Made by a program: the position numbers and the translations under genes. The notes under the pieces are model-generated. The model was not told where the DNA came from. It did not search any database and worked only from the letters and a program-made list of their open reading frames with translations. DNA of 19,456 nt, taken from assembly GCA_030606465.1 (NCBI GenBank), contig JAUWGL010000001.1:1-19456 (forward strand). The letters are read 5' to 3'. Positions 7,546 to 13,371 of the stretch are shown here, piece by piece. Within the stretch, counting starts at the first letter, position 1. Each line of letters starts with the position of its first letter. Source of the DNA: Thermoplasmata archaeon (GTDB lineage Archaea > Thermoplasmatota > E2 > DHVEG-1).

Positions 7546-8271
7546 TTATACCTCCTCAATGTTTTGATATTTTTTCAAAATAGCTTTCTTCTGAAGATCT
7601 GAAACAATATGACATCCTTTCATCGCTAATTCAAGAGCCGTATCAAACTCATCTAGAGTTAGATGGCCATCCATCTGCATAAGTAAAATCTCATTAGTTC
7701 TTGGTGAAATCGCTATCGGTAAATCTGCATCTCCATGGTTATCTTCGTCTTTACCAAGATCAAGAACAACCTGATTTTCTATTTTCCCAGCGGCACATGC
7801 CACAGGTATATCCCTTATTGGTATACCTGCATCTGCTAATGCTACACCTGCGGCGGTAAGACCAGCACATCGTGTTCCAGCCTCTGCTTCCAGTATCTCA
7901 ATGTTTACATCAATGGATGCCCTTGGAAATCTCTCTGTTAAAACTATTTTTGCTAATGCTTCAGATATAACCTTTGATATCTCCCGGCTTCTTCTATCAG
8001 GTCCAGGTCGTTTTCTATCTTCAACACTAAAAGCAGCCATATTATAACGAGCGTTAATAATAGCCCTAAGCGGATTTTGTGTATGCCTAGGAATAGCTTC
8101 TCTTGGGCCATAAACCGCGGCTATAGCCTTATTGCCACCCCATTCAAGGTAACATGATCCTTCTGCTCTATGAAGTACTCCTACTTCAATTTTTATTTCC
8201 CTCAGTTCATCAGGTTTTCTACCATCTAAACGTTTTCCATCGGAGTCAAATAATTTAATGTCTGGTTTCAT
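7546..8271 (-). CDS. rrp41: Exosome complex component Rrp41 (catalytic phosphorolytic RNase)
   Basis: This is the active RNase PH-type subunit of the exosome, degrading RNA 3'-5' with phosphate. The protein is 241 aa. It has [21 protein letters not shown] (13-33), the phosphate-binding GTRCAG (132-137), and the metal/catalytic pair D177 and D183 within DNHGDADLP. The six-residue spacing between these Asp residues matches archaeal Rrp41, so catalysis should be intact. The start is 2 nt after the rrp4 stop, with only a weak ribosome site. The last codons carry the Shine-Dalgarno of rrp42. The length is normal. Confidence 0.97.
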   Translation of the reverse strand: MKPDIKLFDSDGKRLDGRKPDELREIKIEVGVLHRAEGSCYLEWGGNKAIAAVYGPREAIPRHTQNPLRAIINARYNMAAFSVEDRKRPGPDRRSREISKVISEALAKIVLTERFPRASIDVNIEILEAEAGTRCAGLTAAGVALADAGIPIRDIPVACAAGKIENQVVLDLGKDEDNHGDADLPIAISPRTNEILLMQMDGHLTLDEFDTALELAMKGCHIVSDLQKKAILKKYQNIEEV

Positions 8272-8273
8272 AT

Positions 8274-8963
8274 TTATTGCACGTCCTTCACATCTTTTTT
8301 CAATATTTCTTCTATTTTATTCGTAAGACCATACGCTAAAGATTCTTTTTCAATTTTTCTAATAGCATATATTACCTTTTCAATGTCTTCATCATCTCCA
8401 TTGATCCATATTCTTCCATTCTGACCAACGAAGATACGACATCGTGTATATTTTTTAAGAAGGGATATCATTGAACCCTTTTTACCGATAACCCGTGGAA
8501 CTTTAGAAGGTTCAACGTCGATTATATGTCCATCTTTTATTTTATACAAGTTCCGGTCATTTAATGTTATTTGCAGTTTTTTTTCCATATCAACGGATAA
8601 AACTTTTGCCATTATGGAGTCACCTTTGTTTAAATATTTTCCGGTCTCATTGAATTCTACATCCCAAGGCACCTCATTCACATGTAAAAGAGCAGGATAT
8701 GGAGCTTTAATGTCAACCAACCAACTTGATGCAAGCGGCTCCTCAACTACACCAATAACAAAATCCCCTTCTACAGGATCATATCGACCTTCTAAGGATA
8801 TCACATTGATATACTCTGAGCTAATGTTTAACACACCGATTGTTTCAGCATAGATTTTTCCGTTTTCAATGAATGTCCCCCGTCCAGCTTTTTTGTTCTT
8901 AATATCACCTAGAAGCTGACTAGGAATAACCACTTCGCGTTTTTCTTGAGACATAAAAATCAT
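8274..8963 (-). CDS. rrp4: Exosome RNA-binding cap subunit Rrp4
   Basis: Rrp4 forms the RNA-binding cap over the RNase PH ring. The protein is 229 aa: an N-terminal domain with [10 protein letters not shown] (11-20), an S1 domain at about 62-135 beginning [13 protein letters not shown], and a KH domain with the GKKG loop (160-163) followed by [15 protein letters not shown]. This S1-then-KH order separates it from Csl4. Two starts are possible, ATG 8963 (MIFMSQ) and ATG 8954 (MSQEKR). Neither has a decisive ribosome site (GGGG lies a few bases before the first), so I keep the longer one. The gene lies 16 nt after SBDS in the operon. Confidence 0.95.
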   Translation of the reverse strand: MIFMSQEKREVVIPSQLLGDIKNKKAGRGTFIENGKIYAETIGVLNISSEYINVISLEGRYDPVEGDFVIGVVEEPLASSWLVDIKAPYPALLHVNEVPWDVEFNETGKYLNKGDSIMAKVLSVDMEKKLQITLNDRNLYKIKDGHIIDVEPSKVPRVIGKKGSMISLLKKYTRCRIFVGQNGRIWINGDDEDIEKVIYAIRKIEKESLAYGLTNKIEEILKKDVKDVQ

Positions 8964-8979
8964 ATAACCCCTATCAAAT

Positions 8980-9675
8980 TCACTTTAAAATCTTTGTGGA
9001 TACATTTCCTTTTGTAACATCGTTTAACTTATCATAAAAATCTGTTTGTAATCCTGCAGGAAGCTTAATAATACCAATCCATGAGCCATCAGATTGCCAA
9101 TCCTCTTGTTCTAAAGTACCAAAATTACGGACAACTCCATAAGATTTACCAATAAAACTAGATGGAATTTTAACTGATATTCGTATATTAGCTATCGATA
9201 ATGGAATAAGAGACTGTAAAGCTTCTATAGTTGTTTTAACTTGTTCTTTCACAGGTTTAAATGGATCAACATGAACCCCTGCCTCATCCATAGCAAGCTC
9301 AATTCGTTGACGAGGATGCGGAGCTTTTGTTTTTGGATCCATAGCATTTCTAACAATAGTATCAATAATACGATTCCTCTTGTTCTCCTGCATCTTATGA
9401 CGCTGTTCAGTGGTAAGTTGTATCTCACCTTTTAAAATAATTTTCTTAGCAACCTCCTCAATATTTGTTGTACCAAAAACATTCTGCACTGATTCCTCAG
9501 ATGCATGTTCACCTTTTTTAGAATCCTCAAAAACTGTATCTATAGCTAGATTTCGAACAATATCTATATCTTTTCCATCGATAAGATCTGCCGCTGCATA
9601 AGGGTCAACTAGCACTTCAAAGTGCTCATCTCCTTTTTTCCACCTAGCAATAACTGCATCATCGAGACTAACCAA
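8980..9675 (-). CDS. sdo1: Ribosome maturation protein SBDS (Sdo1), TTG start
   Basis: The archaeal orthologue of the Shwachman-Bodian-Diamond protein helps release the subunit-joining factor aIF6 from 50S subunits; in archaea it is typically encoded beside exosome genes. The protein is 231 aa and starts MVSLDDAVIARWKKGDEHFEVLVDPY, matching the conserved N-terminus exactly, which fixes the TTG at 9675 as the start. Domain I (about 1-88) ends near FGTTN. The middle helical domain includes RNRIIDTIVRNAMDPKTKAPHP. The C-terminal ferredoxin-like domain starts about residue 160. The start is 2 nt after the psmA stop, with a GGGGG tract as ribosome site. Confidence 0.96.
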   Translation of the reverse strand: MVSLDDAVIARWKKGDEHFEVLVDPYAAADLIDGKDIDIVRNLAIDTVFEDSKKGEHASEESVQNVFGTTNIEEVAKKIILKGEIQLTTEQRHKMQENKRNRIIDTIVRNAMDPKTKAPHPRQRIELAMDEAGVHVDPFKPVKEQVKTTIEALQSLIPLSIANIRISVKIPSSFIGKSYGVVRNFGTLEQEDWQSDGSWIGIIKLPAGLQTDFYDKLNDVTKGNVSTKILK

Positions 9676-9677
9676 TT

Positions 9678-10400
9678 CTACTTTCCCCCAACTGCCTTAG
9701 ACACGTATTCCTTTGTTTCATTCGCTGGTAAAATCTGAAACTTGATATCTTTATCAACAATGCCGATCTCAGTAGCATCAGGATTAAGTTTACCCTCAGT
9801 ACCCTTATGGAGAGCTTTTATCGCCATCTCAATAGCATCATCCTTAGGAATATCTTCATTATAATTACTTTCAAAAAAACTCATCGCGCCATTTCGACCT
9901 GAACCTTCACTACTAGCTTTATACTCCATCAAAGCACCAGATGGATCAGTTGAAAATAACCTCGGGCCTGTTTCATCGACACCTGCTATTAAAAGAGCAG
10001 TACCAAAAGGACGTACACCACCATACTGTGTATAAGTTTGTTTGAAATCACAAATACGTTTCACGAGAGTCTTCACTTGAATCTTTTCATTATATGTTAT
10101 CTCATTAATCTGAGCGTCAATGCGGGCTCTATCAACAAGCGCCCTTGCATCAGCAACAAGACCTGAAGTTGCACAACCAATATGCTCAGCTATCTCAAAT
10201 ATCTTCTCAATAGAACTAGGTTCTATCAAACGAGATGTAACACGTTTATCTACAATTAAAACAACACCAGTTCTATATTTCAGACCAACTGTAGTAGTAC
10301 CTCTTTTTACCGCTTCTCGAGCATATTCAACCTGAAATAATCTCCCATCAGGAGAAAACACAGTAATCGCTCTATCATATGCCATATTTGCTGGTTGCAT
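9678..10400 (-). CDS. psmA: 20S proteasome alpha subunit
   Basis: This subunit forms the outer, gating rings of the archaeal 20S proteasome. The protein is 240 aa. The N-terminal gate segment MAYDRAITVFSPDGRLFQVE (6-25) contains the YDR motif. The signature continues with YAREAVKRGTTTVGLKYRTGV. The RPFGTALLIAGVD and PSGALMEYKA blocks are typical of alpha subunits. It is the first gene of the eight-gene minus-strand string. A GAGGTGA (10416-10410) lies 9 nt before the ATG and a TATA-like box about 60 bp upstream. The beta subunit is not in the window. Confidence 0.97.
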   Translation of the reverse strand: MQPANMAYDRAITVFSPDGRLFQVEYAREAVKRGTTTVGLKYRTGVVLIVDKRVTSRLIEPSSIEKIFEIAEHIGCATSGLVADARALVDRARIDAQINEITYNEKIQVKTLVKRICDFKQTYTQYGGVRPFGTALLIAGVDETGPRLFSTDPSGALMEYKASSEGSGRNGAMSFFESNYNEDIPKDDAIEMAIKALHKGTEGKLNPDATEIGIVDKDIKFQILPANETKEYVSKAVGGK

Positions 10401-10409
10401 GTCTTTTTT

Positions 10410-10416
10410 TCACCTC
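10410..10416 (-). promoter_or_regulatory. Shine-Dalgarno site of psmA
   Basis: GAGGTGA on the minus strand, 9 nt before the psmA ATG, is an excellent match to the archaeal 16S anti-SD and confirms the chosen start. Confidence 0.6.
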
Positions 10417-10456
10417 ATTTTTTTTATACTGACTCTTCCAATGTTTAATTACATTA

Positions 10457-10466
10457 CGTATAAACT
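10457..10466 (-). promoter_or_regulatory. Candidate TATA box for the exosome-proteasome operon
   Basis: AGTTTATACG on the minus strand is centred about 60 bp before the psmA ATG. It predicts a transcript start near 10437 and a leader of about 35 nt containing the Shine-Dalgarno site. No other promoter is obvious between psmA and pcc1. Confidence 0.4.
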
Positions 10467-10534
10467 CTTTAATTTTTTTGAACTCAGAATATGCTTATTA
10501 TGTATATAGTTTGTGTTATCAGCTCAGAGAATTT

Positions 10535-11167
10535 TTACACTCTTCTCTTCTTTTCTCCCCATAATATTTTATGCAGCTGCAGGCTCATTTGAACATTTAA
10601 TCCATCATTGGTTATCCATTCTGCTAACTCTTTTGGATTGATTCCCCATACAGGCTGAAAAAAAACAGAACATACTGGTTTATATTTGTTTATCAGTTTT
10701 TTTGCATAACTGTAATCTTCTTTATTTTTGATAACAAATTTTAATTGATCTTTTTGTTCTAAAAGATTAATGTTTTCGAGTTGCATTTTTTCATGCATTT
10801 TTGACGAGGGACATTTAATATCCAAAGAAATCATTAGAGATTTTTTATTTACCAACTCTTCCAAGTTTTTACTTCCATTTGTTTCAAGGCATATTTTATA
10901 ACCCTTTTTTATCAAGATGTTTATCAAATCTAATGTTTCATCTTGCATTAATGGTTCTCCACCTGTGATACACACGTTTTTACATGGGTAATTTTTGATA
11001 TTTTTAACTACTTCTTTTATGTTCATTGTTTTCCCAGTATCATATGCATATTTTGTATCGCAAAAGGAGCACCTTAGGTTACATCCTGTGGTTCTGATAA
11101 ATATGTTAGGTAACCCCATCCATTTTCCTTCTCCTTGTAAGGAGTAAAATATTTCATTTATTTTCAT
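10535..11167 (-). CDS. queE: 7-carboxy-7-deazaguanine synthase QueE (radical SAM)
   Basis: QueE converts 6-carboxytetrahydropterin to 7-carboxy-7-deazaguanine, a step toward archaeosine (and queuosine) in tRNA. The protein is 210 aa. It starts MKINEIFYSLQGEGKWMGLP, the family hallmark SxQGEG. The radical SAM cluster is C29-x3-C33-x2-C36 in GCNLRCSFCDT. The SAM-binding CITGGEPLMQ motif and LETNGS follow, and SLDIKCPSS is also typical. The C-terminal QPVWG and MSLQLHK blocks match the family. A TATA box about 29 bp before the ATG suggests a leaderless transcript. The gene precedes psmA on the same strand with 134 bp between, so it is probably a separate unit. Confidence 0.95.
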   Translation of the reverse strand: MKINEIFYSLQGEGKWMGLPNIFIRTTGCNLRCSFCDTKYAYDTGKTMNIKEVVKNIKNYPCKNVCITGGEPLMQDETLDLINILIKKGYKICLETNGSKNLEELVNKKSLMISLDIKCPSSKMHEKMQLENINLLEQKDQLKFVIKNKEDYSYAKKLINKYKPVCSVFFQPVWGINPKELAEWITNDGLNVQMSLQLHKILWGEKKRRV

Positions 11168-11192
11168 TAGAAGTGTATATCAAAAATATTTA

Positions 11193-11200
11193 GTTTATAA
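11193..11200 (-). promoter_or_regulatory. TATA box of queE
   Basis: TTATAAAC on the minus strand is centred about 29 bp before the queE ATG at 11167. The spacing suggests a leaderless or near-leaderless mRNA. Confidence 0.45.
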
Positions 11201-11370
11201 CATTTACTGTTTTGTAAGAATGATGGTTTTTTTGTTATTTATTAATTTTTTACAGGATGCATATCTATCTGCATGTGCAGGTGTATATACGCTTGCACAT
11301 AAACCTAGTATATTATTTATTTACTCCTTTACATAACTACTAGGCTAAGTAGGTACATAAGAGAGATGGG

Positions 11371-11502
11371 ATGCAGGGTAGATACCCTGAAAGTAAAATT
11401 GTTTTGAAAGATGAGGATAGGAAAAACCTTGAGAAAATAGCGAAGAGCAGGACTGCTGAGAGGTTAACAGCTCGCTTGGGGGGGGGAGAGAGAGCGGATT
11501 AA
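11371..11502 (+). pseudogene. Possible IS630-type transposase N-terminal remnant
   Basis: A frame of 43 codons starts MQGRYPESKIVLKDEDRKNL and continues EKIAKSRTAERLTARLGGGE before a TAA at 11500-11502. The pattern 'hydrophobic strand, KDEDRKNLEKIAKSRTAxRL' resembles the N-terminal helix-turn-helix opening of IS630-family transposases (LTDEERxxLExIxRSRTAPxRL). The match fades at a run of nine G (11478-11486), a likely frameshift site. In the other frame, the downstream codons give ERERIKVKNIK and a stop, so nothing of the DDE domain remains. It could instead be an unrelated short ORF. Confidence 0.3.
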
Positions 11503-11525
11503 GGTAAAAAACATAAAATAAGCTT

Positions 11526-12566
11526 TCATTTTTCATATGGGATATAACATCTGTCTTTTATCTTGGTTTCATCTTTGTCACAATCACAACTGGCACATTC
11601 ATTGAAAGGTACTCTTGTAACATTGTATCCCTTGTTTTCAAGGAGTTTTAGAATTCCTTGTTCTCCATAAAAATGACCTGCTCCTATTGTGAAGAAAAAT
11701 TGTTTATCAGAGTTATTCTCAATTAAACTGCATATGCGTTCTGTCATGTTATAATTCCTGTTTGTAATCAAACGTGATTGTAGTTCTACATCTAAAGGAT
11801 CATTTTCATCAAAATCGGAAAGCAATAAATCATGTATGGTCGCTAGATCTCCATTAAGATATGCATTTTGCATTATCTCTGTTGGATTTGTAATATTGCT
11901 GTTGCATTCATCTAAATAATTTAATGTCTCATTAAGCAAATGTATTTGTTCATCTTGGGGCAAAGTATCAAAAACATTGATTTGTTCATATAATGTTTCA
12001 AGTCCTCTGACTTCTTTTTCTTTAGAAACGGCTAAATTCCAGATATACTGATCTAAAAATGGGTTGGGATAGTTTTTGATTTCATCATCCAACAAGGAAA
12101 GGCTAGTGGCAATAGCCCAAATTTCATATTTTTTGAAACCGGAGTATTCTAATGCCTCTTGGGTAATGCCTTTTGTATTCAAATATGAGTATAGTTTTTC
12201 AGCAATTTCTTGAGGTAAAACATCATCCAAGGTTTGACCATATGGTAGTTCAGAGAGCCGATTTGCCTCATTCTGTGTTTCTTGATCTAATTTTATTTCG
12301 GTATAGATAACGTCGGCTGCATCTATGGCATTCATAACAATATCTGGAAGTGTTAATACTACTTCGTCTCTAAGATGTATGGATCCATATAAGTATGATG
12401 GATTTTCTCCTTCTATTTTCCATAGTAATGGATTTGAAGTAACATCTATTTCAGTTTTGTTCTGTTCAACATCTGGATTAAATAAGTTAAATCCAAAAGC
12501 TACTAATATCAATGCTACTGTAATTATCAATGTTAGTATGATTGTTAGATATTGTTTTCTCTCCAT
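11526..12566 (-). CDS. TraB/TIKI (GumN-like) family protein, membrane-anchored, with Cys-rich tail
   Basis: The protein is 346 aa. Residues 7-29 form a hydrophobic N-terminal signal anchor, so the rest is probably outside the cell. The family features are LLWKIEGENPSYLYGSIHL (47-65), with GSIH at 61-64, and GAGHFYGEQGILKLLENKGY (295-314) near the end; TIKI-family members use such His and Glu residues in a metalloprotease site. The C-terminal tail carries C324, C327, C329 and C340 (CxxCxC...C), which is unusual and could form disulfides or bind metal. A TATA box lies about 50 bp upstream and a GGTAGGG ribosome site just before the ATG. The gene's substrate is unknown. Confidence 0.88.
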   Translation of the reverse strand: MERKQYLTIILTLIITVALILVAFGFNLFNPDVEQNKTEIDVTSNPLLWKIEGENPSYLYGSIHLRDEVVLTLPDIVMNAIDAADVIYTEIKLDQETQNEANRLSELPYGQTLDDVLPQEIAEKLYSYLNTKGITQEALEYSGFKKYEIWAIATSLSLLDDEIKNYPNPFLDQYIWNLAVSKEKEVRGLETLYEQINVFDTLPQDEQIHLLNETLNYLDECNSNITNPTEIMQNAYLNGDLATIHDLLLSDFDENDPLDVELQSRLITNRNYNMTERICSLIENNSDKQFFFTIGAGHFYGEQGILKLLENKGYNVTRVPFNECASCDCDKDETKIKDRCYIPYEK

Positions 12567-12611
12567 AGTTTTTCCCTACCTTAAAACCTCAATTTCAAAA
12601 ACAACAAGGTG

Positions 12612-12620
12612 TTTATAAAA
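12612..12620 (-). promoter_or_regulatory. TATA box of the TraB-family gene
   Basis: TTTTATAAA on the minus strand is centred 50 bp before the ATG at 12566, predicting a leader of about 20-25 nt that includes GGTAGGG. Confidence 0.5.
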
Positions 12621-12637
12621 TTCGTGGACAACTATGA

Positions 12638-12904
12638 TTAGCTATCTAATTTCTTTGGCATATGTCTAAAAAGGTTTACAACAGCATATAAACCAAGAAT
12701 AATAGTTAATGGTAACAAGATAAACTCAAAATGTGCCTCACCAAAATCATTAATCCGAGCAGAAAAAACATAATCATTTGAGAAATATGCCCAAAGAAAC
12801 GAAATATACAACACTATGCTATTGGCAATAAGACAAGTTATGCCGATACCACATAGCAACAATTTTGGTTGAGACATTGGTGTATTTCGTCTGATAACGC
12901 TCAC
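12638..12904 (-). CDS. Small two-TM membrane protein, function unknown
   Basis: The gene encodes 88 residues with two hydrophobic segments, about 14-38 and 58-82, separated by a polar loop (SNDYVFSARINDFGEAHFE) that probably faces outward. It ends in a short basic tail (RHMPKKLDS). The reading starts at GTG 12904. The alternative ATG at 12877 would give MSQPKLLLCG and keep both helices. The TATA-like CTTATAAA at 12933-12940 puts the transcript start near 12910, which favours the GTG on a very short leader. It lies upstream of the TraB-family gene on the same strand, 71 bp apart, though that gene has its own TATA box. No family recognised. Confidence 0.6.
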   Translation of the reverse strand: MSVIRRNTPMSQPKLLLCGIGITCLIANSIVLYISFLWAYFSNDYVFSARINDFGEAHFEFILLPLTIILGLYAVVNLFRHMPKKLDS

Positions 12905-12932
12905 CTACTAATGTTATATTTCAATTTTGAGG

Positions 12933-12940
12933 TTTATAAG
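12933..12940 (-). promoter_or_regulatory. TATA box of the 88-aa membrane protein gene
   Basis: CTTATAAA on the minus strand is centred about 32 bp before the GTG at 12904, in keeping with a nearly leaderless transcript. Confidence 0.4.
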
Positions 12941-13128
12941 GCTTGTTTGACAGTTCTCTCCGAATCCAGATGGTTCTGTTATTTTGAAAATATGGACATA
13001 AGATTTCACTTGTTTGAAAGATAGGTATGAAAAAGTTTGGATCTTAGGTTTATTTTATCCATAGATAATGCTTAAATAAGACATGTATAATAACACGAAC
13101 GAAATATTGTTTAAAAATTTGATGACCT

Positions 13129-13305
13129 ATGGAGTTGAGTCTAACAAAAGAGATTAAACAGATAATATCAGTATTTCTGATGATAATACTGCCACTGATC
13201 GTAATTGGCTTAGGAATATTTTTCGAAGTTATAAATGCATGGTATTTTATACTCTCTGTGATATGGTTTGCCATGGGAGTTATCTTTTTTAGTGCAGTTA
13301 ATTAA
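13129..13305 (+). CDS. 58-aa small hydrophobic membrane protein
   Basis: A short frame starts MELSLTKEIKQIISVFLMII and ends WFAMGVIFFSAVN. The first ten residues are amphipathic. They are followed by two hydrophobic segments (about 12-28 and 36-56) separated by FEVINAWYF, giving a hairpin-like or two-helix membrane peptide. Helix-turn-helix spacing and an undisturbed frame argue for a real gene, but there is no strong Shine-Dalgarno site, and I recognise no family. A TTAAATAA block at 13072-13079 could be its TATA box, with an approximately 25-nt leader. It lies 66 bp before lhr on the same strand, and a further TATA box sits between them. Confidence 0.55.
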   Translation: MELSLTKEIKQIISVFLMIILPLIVIGLGIFFEVINAWYFILSVIWFAMGVIFFSAVN

Positions 13306-13319
13306 CCTAAAATTTTAAG

Positions 13320-13328
13320 TATATTTTA
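13320..13328 (+). promoter_or_regulatory. TATA box of lhr
   Basis: TATATTTTA is centred about 48 bp before ATG 13372 and predicts a start site near 13350. That leaves the TTG at 13357 almost at the 5' end and favours the ATG. Confidence 0.4.
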
Positions 13329-13371
13329 AAGAAAAAAACTAAATTATTGTGCGATATTGCATTTCGATAGA

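Larger units (their letters stand above)
11168..11525. other. Gene-poor 358-bp stretch with inverted repeats and a transposase-like fragment
   Basis: Apart from the queE promoter near its left end, this region holds three perfect 7-bp inverted repeats. ATGTGCA/TGCACAT (11273-11279 and 11294-11300) flanks a GTATATAC palindrome. CCTAGTA/TACTAGG is at 11304-11310 and 11338-11344. CAGGGTA/TACCCTG is at 11374-11380 and 11383-11389. It also has a run of nine G (11478-11486) and a 43-codon transposase-like frame. The mixture looks like a decayed mobile element. No RNA gene is recognisable. Confidence 0.5.

Noticed and set aside
12325..12618. Plus-strand frame of 97 codons opposite the start of the TraB-family gene
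   Set aside because: Antisense to a gene with clear family motifs; no ribosome site or promoter of its own.
12905..13128. Gap before the 58-aa membrane gene, checked for tRNA, C/D-box or other RNA genes
   Set aside because: No cloverleaf, T-loop, C/D boxes or repeats were seen; only promoter-like A/T stretches.
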